Assembly: GCF_022605725.1 (NCBI RefSeq)
Contig: NC_065555.1
Span: forward strand, 12,104,938-12,168,937
DNA length: 64,000 nt
Direction: 5' to 3'
Source: Anthonomus grandis grandis
Lineage: Eukaryota > Arthropoda > Insecta > Coleoptera > Curculionidae
The notes beneath the pieces are model-generated. The model was not told the origin of the DNA. It did no database searches and saw only the letters and a list, made by a program, of their open reading frames with translations. Shown here one piece after another: positions 12,321-23,339 of the stretch; position 1 is the stretch's first letter, and each line of letters starts with the position of its first letter. Both the position numbers and the translations under genes were made by a program.

Positions 12321-13680
12321 CAGCTATAATATTAAGACGTTAAATGCTGAATTCAATTATAAAAGACTATAAAAATTAAATATACTCAATACTGAATACT
12401 AACGGTTCTACCACCAAAGTATTGTACTCCTGTAGAATTTGACTTATTCTTATACTCTATAAGATATACTATTTCAGGTCTCTCATAAAAATGGTATATT
12501 ATTCTAGACATGGATTAATACATGTGTAGGAGAAATTAGTAAATTTGTTTTTCGTATATCTATCAAGGCCAATCTCTTCTATACTTTTCAGATATTTTAG
12601 ACTTGTCTTTAATAAAAATTCAGAGTTTACATAATTGTATATGTAAATGATGGAACTACGTGGCATCGAATTTTCTTTTTACCTCGACAGTCTTAGTTTT
12701 AGGGCAAAACACAAAATATTTTATTAAAAAACCTATTTGGAAATACATTTACGAAAATTTGGTATTGGCAATTTTTCCAAACCTCACGAATAAGAGAGGC
12801 CTCTATGGAGTCAATGTCTGAAAGCACGTTTCATGAAAACGATTCTGTATCATGTCACTTCCTTTCTAGTATTTATGTTCATTGTATTGATTTGTTTTGA
12901 TCCCGCATCATCGACGGCTCATTTACCATGAAAAGTTAAAGAATATTAGATTTTTCTGTAATGTACATGATTCTCTTACAATGAAATATCTTCAAGGCCA
13001 AGTTTCGTAGCTGCAAAAATCGCAGATATCTCTGAAAAACGTCGAAGCTTTGACAACTTGTCTCAAGGAAACAATTACGTTTTTCCTGTTTAACGGAAAT
13101 CTATGACATATCGATCAATTATGACATCCATGACTTCCATTCTCACACCTATGATAATAGGCAAGAATCCTTATTCCATTCTATCAGGAAAATAAAGCAA
13201 GAAATTTTAGACTAAGGAATCCTTCCATTTTACACATCATTTCATAGGCTCATCCCTTCCTTTCTCGATTTAGGTACATATTTTAAAGGCCACACAACCA
13301 CAAATATTAAATTAATGCTAGGATCACAGGTACTTCCTAGGGGCTTGGACTGGTTGCGAAAGTATAATTATCGCTTTTATAACGGCTATGATATTGATTC
13401 CGATGAGTGTGAAGCAGATCACTTCAGGTAATTCCTTTTATCAGAAAGACTCCTGTGGCTCTAGAAAATAAGGGAGAGTTAAAGCAGCTACTTTTCTGAT
13501 GGTTCTCCAATAACCAAAAACTTTTAAATTATATGACGCTATCAGAGTATCAAGTATCCTTTGATAAATCCGACGTTAGCAAGCTTAGTGTATTTCTCTG
13601 ACTTAAACTGTATACTTAAGTTTAAGATATAAGGCAAATGCAATATTTCTTTTATTTCAATAAATACATTTTCCAGAAAT
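12321..13680. other. No gene recognised; a short repeat motif
   Basis: No coding match. A segment at 12775-12840 (CACGAATAAGAGAGGCCTCTATGG and what follows, shown here only by position) is related to 14285-14390 and 15215-15310, so it is a low-copy repeat of unknown class. 13260-13440 is richer in GC but not recognisable. Confidence 0.5.
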
Positions 13681-13684
13681 TGTC

Positions 13685-14092
13685 ACTATAACTAAACATT
13701 GGTTAAGTATAAATTAGCCTATAGTTGTTCAAAATTATGCTAGAGTAACTAGATTAAATAAAATTAATTTATCTCATGGAGGTACTATGATATTGTCAAC
13801 TAACAATGACTTCTCGGCGATAACAACATTTAATAATCAACTATCTAAAAAAATATTCAAAATTTCCATTGTCTGCCATAAACATTATGACTTTTATATT
13901 GTTTGTATTTACCGAATATCTGATGCTGATGCACATGAATTGTGTCAAAAATTACTGAGCTTACTAGAATCCTTGCCTTTAAAAAGTAAAGTAATATTAT
14001 GTTGTGATCTCAATATTGATTTCTTTAATGTGTGTGATACTCAAAGTCTTCATCTCCTTTTCTTTATCGCCTGTCAAAAACAAACATCATAA
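13685..14092 (+). pseudogene. LINE apurinic-type endonuclease fragment
   Basis: The plus strand reads TKHWLS (normally TE.WL), IVVQNYARVT, then SHGGTMILSTNN (HGG.aI.v), FYIVCIYRISDADAHE (vvcvYRSPd), LLESLPLKSKVILCCDLNID (ivlGDFNID; here CDLNID keeps the catalytic Asp and Asn) and TQSLHLLFF. This is the N-terminal endonuclease of a Jockey/CR1-group LINE, with the Trp-Leu motif to the Asp-Asn motif in correct spacing. One stop precedes VVQNYAR, and the frame ends at 14090-14092. It lies downstream of the RT fragment at 11.5-12.3 kb, so the two are not one collinear element unless rearranged. Confidence 0.85.
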
Positions 14093-16140
14093 ACTCTGGT
14101 CCACTAAAGATTTACATTTATCTACAAAGAACATGTGCTCATTATCACACTAACAGAAACTATTGAACAGCTTCATCCTACATGATTACGCGAGACTTTA
14201 CAGAAAAATTTATTACGAAATTATAAGGGCTGCCAAGGATTTTAAATTATTCCGGAAATATGATCTTGAAGATTTTTCGTCACGGATTTTTCTTCCAACT
14301 CACGGATATGAGAGGCCTTTATGGTTTCCAACTCTAAAAGGAAGCTTTTTAATAATGACTCAGGAGCACTATATTCCTGGTTAAATATCAAATTTTTAAC
14401 CAGAAGTTAGAAAAAAGTTTACTTTGGGGAAATATGACCTAAGAGACCTAATAGATTTTTAATGTTACTTTATTTTGTAAACAGACAGTTTTTTTCAAAA
14501 TAGTGTAATTATCGAGGTACACATTTTCAGCTTTGTTTTCTTAAACAAAGTAATTTTTTAAGTTGACGGCTTAAGATGCTATTAGTGGAATATTTATAAG
14601 TACTATACAGGATGACGTATATTTAAGAAAAACACACTTAAATCAAGGCTTTTTTCACCGCTCTAATTAAAACTAATTTCTTTTAAACAAAGCCACATCT
14701 GATTATAATATTACTAGGGGATAGTCAAAAAAGAAATTTATTTTTGTAAAGGTATTGTCTTGTAAAGCCATTATCCTGCTATTATCTTTTTTAGAAAAAA
14801 ATAGACGAAATTGGTTAAAAAATACAAATAGGAAAGAGTATTTAAGCCGTTTTTCATGTGTGATTTTTTGCCAATTTTTATCTAGTGTCTCCTGATCTAG
14901 TACGAATGTATTTATGGAGTTTATGGTCAAGTATAGGTTAATCATGCCTTCTTGTCCCTTTCCTTATACGCAAAGTGGCAAAAACTAGTCTTTCAAAGAA
15001 ATTCACAGCTCTCAAACTATTTATTACGAATATGTTTATCCAATTTTTGGCCTTGTATAGGTAAATCATGGGGCTAGGTGTAAAAAATGTTTATGGCTTG
15101 CTTTGCACCTTTTCACCAACCTGCCTCCATCATTAATAAAAAATTACAGAAGCAAGTTTTTTGAAAATATTTTGTGATAAAATTTCTAGAAAATTGATCT
15201 TGGTGATATTGTTTAAACTCCCAAATGTGATATGGCTTCTATGTTATCCAACTCTAAAAGGACGCTTTTTGAGAGCGGCTCACAAGAACTATATTTCTTA
15301 CCTCAAAAAGTGCAGCATCTTGCCTTTCTCAAACGGCCTTGTAGGTCAAACCGACCTAAACTAAACCAACCCAACCTCTGAAATTACTGTTCTATTGTTA
15401 TATTTAATCTAAAAAAAGAGAAGAAATAAAAAGGTTTAAAAAATCTACCCGGATGTATATTTAAGCTGTTTTTAGTCATTTTTATATTTTTTATTGATTC
15501 TTTTAAAGTGAGAATAAGTTAATATAACAGAAACTCTCTAAGTTTAAATTTTAAGTCGTAATGCGACGTTGACCCAACGATGTCATCATGGCTTCAACCT
15601 AACTTTCATGTCAACTTGAGATATTTATTACCGACTCATAATTTACATGTCAGCTGACAACGTATAAATGATTAATATTTGTTACTGCTTAGGATCTTAA
15701 TTACTTTACCAAAAATTATGAGATCCAAATCAGCTAGCGGTCCTGTTGACGTCAACAACTAGTACCAAATCCTAACTATTGAATCCGACTTGGTTCCTTT
15801 TATAAAATATATGACCTAAGAAGAAATTATTTAAAAAATTAATAAATAAGGAAACGAGACCAGTTGGGAGTAGACAGGCCTATAAGACAGAAGTAGTATA
15901 AACTAATAGTCCTCAATTGGCTATAATTCGCTAAAATGTGTCTTTAAGGCAAACGTAAATTTTACAAATGGCTTAACCTCGATATGAACATAACTATTTA
16001 ATAAAACCTCGCGATTAGTCGATTTATAACGAAATTACGTAGATTTTGTACCTTAATGAATTAACTGCAAATTAATTCTTATTCCACTTATTTTACGTCT
16101 AATTGAAATCATAAGTTAGTCCATCATTATACAAAACCAA
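14093..16140. other. Degraded repeat DNA, no gene recognised
   Basis: 14285-14390 and 15215-15310 are related to each other (shared core CCAACTCTAAAAGGA then GCTTTTT and a CTCA-AGAACTATAT-like tail) and to 12775-12840. 14885-14945 and 15020-15075 share a second short motif (TATAGGTTAATCATG / TATAGGTAAATCATG). 15340-15375 has an AAACCGACC-rich patch. Open frames of 67-80 codons here show no family motif and I do not consider them genes. Confidence 0.5.
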
Positions 16141-16145
16141 TTTTC

Positions 16146-16484
16146 TTAAGTAAAAAAATATTTAATGATAAACCGGCCACGTAAATAATGTTTGTCCGAA
16201 CAGCAAGAAGAATTTAGAATTTCTACACCTAAAAACGGGTCAAAGACGTGAGTGGGAGGGCCTTGGTCCTCGACCATCGGGCAGCGACCATCATGGGAAT
16301 AAAAGAATTTATATGCAAGCCGCATCGCCAGATTGGCGATTACTGCGAAATGGTAACCGCGCAATAGGTTAACTAAATATTTGGCGAGCTTGTAAAATAC
16401 CGTCAATATATTGGGTTTGGAATCGAATGGAGTTAAGAAGGCATTAAGAAACTCAGAAAGCAAATTAAGATACTTAAGAAACAT
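16146..16484 (-). CDS. Unassigned 112-codon open frame in a GC-richer patch
   Basis: This frame stands out because 16170-16450 is clearly richer in GC than its surroundings and is open for 112 codons. The product would begin with a Leu/Phe-rich stretch (residues 1-35), then FAVIANLAMRLAYKFF, a Gly/Pro-containing middle (CPMVEDQGPPTHVFDPF) and a Cys-Cys pair near the end. I do not recognise a domain. No splice-site pair, second frame or repeat copy supports it. It could be a decayed transposon fragment, part of a host exon, or chance. Confidence 0.25.
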   Translation of the reverse strand: MFLKYLNLLSEFLNAFLTPFDSKPNILTVFYKLAKYLVNLLRGYHFAVIANLAMRLAYKFFYSHDGRCPMVEDQGPPTHVFDPFLGVEILNSSCCSDKHYLRGRFIIKYFFT

Positions 16485-16699
16485 GAACTGAATAAAATTG
16501 TGCCTGCTAAATACCCTGTAGGTATTTTGTGGTACTGGTACTGGTTCTTAGAAAAAACACCGCATGTGCGAACTTTATAAAAGTTTAGTTTGGCGTTAAA
16601 ATAAGACCTAGATAGTCTATATTAGATAATTGCTAAAAAAAACGCGGTATTCAAAATCCTAAATATATTGTTTGAAAACAGTGCTACATATTGTATTAT

Positions 16700-17720
16700 G
16701 AGGTGGCATTGTGTATGAGGTATATCGAAACCATCTTAAAAATAAAAATTAATTTTTTACAAACTTTGGACGCGAAAAGTACGAATTGTGTGAAGCATTC
16801 GAACTATTCAATAAGAAGTATAATTCTGATAAGTTAAATTCAGCATCATCTTAAGAGAACTATACGGTTTAGATATAAATGAACCCGATAGATCCACGAC
16901 CTTTTAAGTATCTGTTGACTTATAAAAAGTCACATTGTTCCCAATATTCAAAATTTAAAGAAGAAATATTTACCCAAAGAATATCAGAATTCAATTTATG
17001 GTTTGTACCCCTAGGTAAAGGAAAAAAATAAAAAACTTTTGCATGCTTATGGCATAATGGAGAAAAGACGAAATATTTAGCTCCTATAATGCTTTTTTTT
17101 ATATTACACGGATATTGAATATTTTGTCCTTTGTGTTGATAACTGCTCAGGTTAAAATAAAAATTGGGGTTTTTATCTTTTCTTGTAACTATTATAAATT
17201 CTGACTCTATATTTGCTCAAGTATTTAGTATTAAGTATTTCGAACCAGAACATACATCTGCAGATAGCTTCCATCATCAGGTGGGACTATTTTTAAAACA
17301 GCAAAAAAAAACATATAATTTTTACGATTTTATTACAGCTGTTGAAAATGCAAATTTAAAAAGATGGCAATAAAAAAAAATGAAATAAACAGATTTTTTT
17401 AAGTGAAAGGCTTTCGCGTTGCAAGCAAAAATTTAAAAAAAGTAGAGCCTTATCGCCACTTGGCAAAAATATCAGAAATTATTTTCAAGAGGGGATTATT
17501 TTCTCTGAAGCATAAGATAGCAAATAATAACTTCGATATTATCTTTGAAATTAATATTCGTTAAAATGAAGTTTTAAAGAAAAAATTTCACAACCCTCAA
17601 ACATTTACATCTCCATGTGAACTATCAAAAAGTTAAAAAGAAGTCCTAATTAAAAATCTTAAAATACCTTTAAACAGATTACAATTTTGGCAAAACCTTG
17701 AGAAGGAAGTTAAAAAATTA
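16700..17720 (+). pseudogene. Relic of an uncharacterised insect transposon-borne protein (DUF7869-like)
   Basis: Several frames read in order: EKYELCEAFELFNKKYN near 16770-16830, VDNCSG-stop-NKNWGF near 17135-17170, then a shift into GFLSFLVTIINSDSIFAQ, IKYFEPEHTSADSFHHQVG and YNFYDFITAVENANLK (to 17373), then AKISEIIFKRGLFSLKHK near 17470 and NLKIPLNRLQFWQNL near 17660-17700. From memory this order (W.DNC..QNKN, FEpGHTfm.aDsFH, DF..aV, fRkGs.sl.yK, ipp.Rr.FW..L) matches a family of arthropod proteins encoded by repetitive elements and annotated as domains of unknown function, possibly DUF7869. The Asp of DNC and the Asp/His of GHT...D.FH could be RNase H-fold transposase residues; that is inference. 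At least one frameshift and several stops make it a relic. Confidence 0.6.
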
Positions 17721-18640
17721 ATAAAATAATTTATCTTTATGTTTTTTTTTTATTTTTTTTACTGAGTTTGTTTTATGTAATAAATTTGGTTATATTTAAA
17801 TGTAATTATTAGATAATTAGTTTAAATAAATTTTTGAAAATCTCATTCTATTTAGTTTTTTTTTAGCGTGCCCTAAGGAAAAATACCGCATAAGCATAAC
17901 TTTAGTAGATACTGTAGTTTTACTAAGTAGATCCAAAAATAGCTTACAAATTTTTCCCAGTATCTGCCATAGCAGATGAAGAATTGTAATAAACAACTGC
18001 CTTTAATTTAAAAAATATAGTTTATTTACACATTTATTGATATTAAATAAACTGATGTCCAACTGCATACAATTTCCGTACAAAAGATGCAGATTCTTTG
18101 AAAACCATTTACTTATTTTCATAGGCACTGCAGATGCTGTGGTTTTCCTTAGGATGACATCTTTTAAGTATAGAATACTAATGCGAATTTTACGATGTAG
18201 TGGTACTTCACTGATGTAGTTTAGGATTATTACTTTATAGATGGTAAGAATGATGATCATAATCAAGTCTGTAAGGTAAGATATATATATCTTGGATTCT
18301 TAACAGTTAATACGATGTCAAAACCTAAATCCTAGATATAACCGTATAAAAAGTAAGTTCTCCGTATAAAAAGTAATTCTCTAATAGTTTTGAAAAATAA
18401 ATTTAACCTGACGTTGAGGATCTGTAAGTTTATTTCACAAATAATCCTCATAGAATGATCCATATATTCTTTTGCTATATTTGTGAGAACGGTATATACA
18501 AAAACAAACATTAATATGAGACAATTTTATCACTATCGAATCGACAGATTGAAAGCTTTTTCTTTCCTGAAAATTATCTTAAGAATTCATTCTTGAATAA
18601 TTTTCTGATATTGTAGTATATTTATATGAGCTTTATGAAT
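17721..18640. other. AT-rich stretch, no gene seen
   Basis: Two overlapping short frames on opposite strands at 18003-18266 have no family motif. 17868-17990 begins with GTGCCCTAAGGAAAAATACC, which looks like a repeat end, but I found no partner within the window. Confidence 0.5.
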
Positions 18641-18649
18641 AAAGGACTC

Positions 18650-20340
18650 TTTTTCTTTTAGTACCATGATTTTTATATTTAAAGATCGTTGATTTATTAT
18701 TGTTTTATTGAGAGATTCTTGACAAACTTAGCCTCGAAATCTTTAATCACGATGTTATTCTTCCTCTTGGCCTATGCTTGGATAATTTTTTTCCTTTTAT
18801 AATAAGATACAAAATCTCATACTTCTCTGGGTGTATTGGGATATGAAAATATTCTAATTTGGTCGTTTTATAGTTTTTGCTATTTCTAAATCTTTGGCCG
18901 TGTAATTGAGAACTATGTTCTTACCAATTTTGTGTACCTAAGTTATTTTAGTTATAACAAAACTAATTTTATAATACTTTAAATACTTTTTATTTGTCTT
19001 ATAAAGGAATGTAAACTTTAAGTTGAACTCATTTCTTATTATGCTGATCAACTAACCTAGCATACTTGCAGGGCTGTCGTATGCACCAGTCCATACATAC
19101 ATAAGAGATATTTAAACTCCCGACGAACATTAAACATAATAAATCTTTATTTAATGCTATATGTTACTTAAGTGATTTAGAGTAATCAATCTCGAATGAT
19201 TCTAGATATTTGACCATTACTTTGCTAAATGACATTCTTTGATATCGTACAAGAGAACTGGAAACACATAGCAGCCTACCTTTTTCATTCGCAGCTTCAG
19301 CGTCAGGTCGTGAACGATTTACACTCTAAAAATCTTCACAAAGGGCTCGAGCTTACTCTATTCTCGTTTTACTCTATTCTTGTTCTTTATTCTCGTTTTT
19401 TCGCACAAAACAAAATATATGATTCAATAATCTTTAGCTAAACTGTGTACAAATGTCGGTTATCTTATTCATAGGGCTTTATAGATCTTTGTAGAAGTAT
19501 CGTCGGGGAGTTGACCCCATTAGTATCAATTCCTTCAGTGGCATTAGTAAAAGCCTCATTAAATATTTTCTCTAAACAGAGGTTGAAAATTAAGGATGAT
19601 AAAATAAATCACTGCTACACTCCTCGCTTGACGATAATTTTATTTGATAAATTGCTAATTGATAAATTGATAATTGCAAATATTTTTGTCATCCATCCCT
19701 GCTATTTTTAAAATGTGTAGCTTCTTGTTATGTCGTACTTTATTAAAAACTTTTTCAATTATGCATAGGAATACACTATATTCATGACATCTTTGCACAT
19801 TAACAGCCAACAATGCCTTTCTAGTTCTTAGGCCGCTCTGAAAACTGAATTGACTATTTCCGAATTTTTCAATTGAACATACGCTGCCATGTAGCACTTT
19901 TAAAAATATCTAACACGGTGCTTATTAGACTAATTATTCGATAGTATTTAGATTTGGTTGCTCCGTTTTTCTTTGAGATCATAACCAATGTTGATTTCAG
20001 TCAATCCGTCGCGTCGCTTCTGGTCTCGTAGTTAAAGTTAAAAAAAATCTGGAGGGCTGTAATTCTTTCACCGCCTAACACTTTCAAAATTTTAGTGCTC
20101 ATTTAATTAGGTCTAATTGTTTTCCCATTTTTGTGCGTTTTATTGCTCATTCTGCTTTGCTTCTAGTAGCTAGTGATCCGGATGTAGCATCAATCATATC
20201 ATATCCAGATATTTCCTTATTAAAAGTTTTTCCAATTTATTCTTTTCATTTATTAATTGGTTAACCTTTCTCTCTTATTTTGTTGCTATCTCGGTCTTGT
20301 CAGTCAATTATTGCCGCTAACTTATTTTGGTTTTTTTATG
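18650..20340 (-). pseudogene. RTE (BovB-type) LINE: RT to C-terminus, broken
   Basis: Reading the minus strand from high to low coordinates gives an RTE-clade RT in correct order. Motifs are AIKRTKMGK near 20130, a linker with LKF, KFGNSQFSFQSGLRTRKAL (normally SQFGFRsGLGTReAL) at about 19800-19860, LCIIEKVFNKVRHNK (motif A; normally FIDYEKAFDrV), LKIAGMDDKNI, then LFRENI and NATEGIDTNGV-like remnants, and DDTSTKI at about 19480-19504, where the normal YADD reads LPDD. Further down are LRLKLRMKKVGCYVFPVLLYD near 19300, LEYFHIPIHPEKYE near 18880 and LIIKGKKLSKHRPRGR near 18800, which match the RTE tail kLEYfGH.mR..kYe.L.LIiqGKi.gkR. Stops and shifts are numerous. The 3' end is near 18650-18690. 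The endonuclease is not recognisable above 20340. Confidence 0.85.
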
Positions 20341-20700
20341 TAAATTAAACAAGTCGTATTTTGCACACATTGTCAGATTGTATCACATTCCTCAGTATGC
20401 CACTCTGCTTGCTCATCTCACTATGCATCTTATTTCTCAGTAAATAGAGGATGTTTATTAAATATCTTCCTGATCACAGAAAATGTTCCAATTTATTTTT
20501 TAACCCTATTAGTAAACCTGCAATTTCTCTTTAAGGTTTTACGGAGTATGCTCTACTCTTTTAATTTCCCTTTTGCCTAAAATTTTAAGCTGATTGCAAG
20601 TATCAGGGTTAGGTATATTTTCAATTTCGTGTTTGTGACCCAATATCTTCAATATTGCGGAGGGTTGTTGGGTGGGGTCAGAAATAAAACAGAAACCTGT
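20341..20700. other. No gene recognised between the RTE and piggyBac relics
   Basis: This may hold the decayed linker of the RTE element, but no motif is secure. 20655-20685 contains a GGGTTGTTGGGTGGGGTC patch. Confidence 0.4.
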
Positions 20701-20704
20701 TTAC

Positions 20705-20940
20705 CTAAATGTCGACGTTTCGACTTATGCTTGATGACTTAATATAGGAGTTGAAGGTAACTATATCGATCAGATTGAAAAAAACAGCCATCGGCCATCT
20801 TCTTGTGCCTCGCCGATAACTATATGCCCTTACACATTTATTAAGCGTATCGACGCCGGCTTTTATGGAGTTATAGTACAGAATAATTTCTGGCTTGTTA
20901 TTTTTCACTTGCATATTATGATGTTGTGTAGAAACTATTC
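20705..20940 (-). pseudogene. piggyBac transposase C-terminal fragment
   Basis: The minus strand reads VSTQHHNMQVKNNKPEI then ILYYNSIKAGVDTLNKCVRA, YSYRRGTRRWPMAVFFNLID and IVTFNSYI. This is the conserved C-terminal part of the piggyBac DDE_Tnp_1_7 domain (normally KPEiI.fYN.TKgGVDtlDqmv..Ys..R.TrRWPm..FfnmlDia.iNAyvi). The catalytic Asp of GVDTLDQ occurs as the Asp of GVDTLN. The fragment is open for about 70 codons but lacks the rest of the transposase, and no TTAA ends are recognisable next to it. It differs in sequence from the relic at 2.6-4.6 kb, so it is a separate copy or lineage. Confidence 0.88.
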
Positions 20941-23100
20941 AGCTATTATTACAGATCCGGACTTATTATGTTTGATTCAATTTCTACTTTAAATTTGGAA
21001 ATTTGTTGCAAACGAGTTTATGAAAACATATTAAAAATATTAGTTTTTTTCTTTCTTTGAGTATGAATGTTGGCGTTATTTTATTATATTTTTAGTTTAT
21101 AGTGGAAATAATAATTATCAACTATTCTCAAACTAAAAAAAAATTAAATAAGTTTATTATAGTTATAATCTAGAGTAAGAAATTTTCCCATTAAAATTTA
21201 ACATCTTCTTGTTATATTCATCTTATTTTGTATTTATTTTATAAGCCATGTATCATCTAATTTTTTTATCAATTGTAATTTAGTTTATTTTTTTATGTAA
21301 AATATTCTTAATTTATGTGAATGTAAATAGGTTATGTGATGAAGTTAATAACAAATACGAAGTAAACTACTAAACAAACCTTGTATATGCATTTCACACT
21401 AAATCCCATAACTTATTACATTTTTGTCTTTTTTTTATCATGTAGGTTCGCCATTTTGAATCAGCAACTTAAAAAATTTCAGCACAGATTTGTAATCAGC
21501 AAACTCTAGATCTATATTTAACTTATCAAACTGATCTACATGTCAAAAAACGCTGAAGAGACACTTTTTTTTGAAGCCAAAAAATACTTTTACTAATCTA
21601 TCATAACAACCTATCATCGACAAAAAAAAACCATAGCGAAAATTTTAATTTGTTCTAAATAAACCCTCTACTACTCACCTAACAAACCCAGTTGCTCTAT
21701 GTTTTCCAACCCTGTAAGATTATCTATGAGCCTATGATTTATGTGATGTTCTTTTAAAGAGGCTTTCAGACCTGCTGACAGCTATTAGTAGCAAAATTTA
21801 TACTAGGGAGCTCATATTTCCCAAAGATTTGTATAAGTTATATAGAGGCTTCTTTTTCAGGCAAAAAGTTCCCAGCTTATCGCCGTAGCACTGTATGATG
21901 ATATATCTTAAAATAACTATAAGTTTAATTAACTCCGAAGTTTCTTAAGATTGGCCTTAATATACAAAAAAAAAATTACCATTTTTACTAATAGCCTCTA
22001 TAAGTATATTATACACTTATCCATCGCTAGCATTTCTTCAATATCTAACTCCATTATCATTTGACAAATTGCCGTTATAAATGTTAATATTGTCAGTAGT
22101 TTTGCCTCATCTCGAGAACTAAGGCTTATAAACATTCCTTAGTAAAATGTTATGTAACACATGGCAACCTGCTGCTGCAATGCTATAAATCGACCAGATG
22201 ACGTCGTTAAGCCGTTTTAAAAGTTAATAATGCATATGCAAACACCAGCCAATTGAAATGCACGACTAATGATATTTAAAGGAAAATGGAAATATCTATA
22301 TTATCAATGTTGTTAATATTTAATCCGTACGGATTATTTATTTCAAGCATTCTTACCGATCTTCTGTTGCGGAGATATAATTTGATTATTATAATTAATT
22401 GCGTTTGTATATTAATACTCGTTAAGTTAAAAATATAATATTTGAATTGGTTTTGGTTCATTAATAAAAAAAATTAATTTTTAAGTATAAGTAGTCCAAT
22501 CCAATGAATCTAATGGAATAGAATTAAGAAAAGTCGGAACAATTTGCCAAATTTGATGATACTAATCAAAGTCAATAGAATAATTTGAAAGTTACTGCAA
22601 AGCGTTAATTCAAGATACAAAGAATTTTAAAATTGTATAGTGGTCTTTCTGATGTATTTTTTCTTCACGAAATTACTATGCTTCAAACGTATTCTAAATG
22701 CGAATTTCCTCTATCTACTTGTAAAGGCAATTATTGATTACTACCTTATAATATATTAAACCAACATATTGTGAGGATACCCGATAGTTTTTGCAGCTAC
22801 TGTGACTAGTATATGTGAAATATTTAATCGAAACATTACTGATTATCTGTTTTGCTACATGTTATTTCTTTAATTTCAATTACATTGTTACACCAATTTC
22901 TTTGGTGAACAAAAATAATATTCAGTAACTATAAATGAGAATTTCTAAGAGAAATCAATCCTGTTAAGTGTTTTAGATTGATCTCAATAAATAACACACG
23001 ATCATCAATAATTAGTAACAGTTGAGTGACTTCATGTTTTTAAACTATTATATTAACTATCTTTGATGATATTATAAATGCATAATATCTATGCGAAATA
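20941..23100. other. AT-rich stretch, no gene seen
   Basis: Translations on both strands show no recognisable motif. A 61-codon minus-strand frame at 22276-22461 is AT-driven and unconvincing. Confidence 0.55.
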
Positions 23101-23121
23101 TACTTAAATCACTAGACAGTT

Positions 23122-23175
23122 TTACTACTAACCAAAACTCTTTTGAGAGAGTAGAAGAGTTTTGGTTAGTAGTAA
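23122..23175. repeat. Perfect 21 bp inverted repeat with 12 nt loop
   Basis: The left arm, 23122-23142, begins TTACTACTAACCAAAACTCT and its exact reverse complement occupies 23155-23175. The 12 nt loop is TTGAGAGAGTAG. All 21 pairs match and pairing stops at a T-T mismatch on the outside. In transcribed RNA this would form a stable small hairpin of miRNA-precursor or transposon-end size. Confidence 0.9.
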
Positions 23176-23339
23176 TTAAAATTGTATCGTGATTTCAGTG
23201 TCACACTAAAGGTTCCAACCATATATACTTATTTCATCAATAATTTTAGGTATTTAAGGCAAAAAATGGTAGTCTAATTTAAAATCATAAGATTCCGGAA
23301 TTTTAGAAATGTATGCGCAACTGATACGATTTACTTCTA

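Noticed and set aside
11486..14092. One intact LINE spanning RT and endonuclease
   Set aside because: The RT lies upstream of the endonuclease on the same strand, opposite to LINE gene order, so these are separate fragments or a rearrangement.
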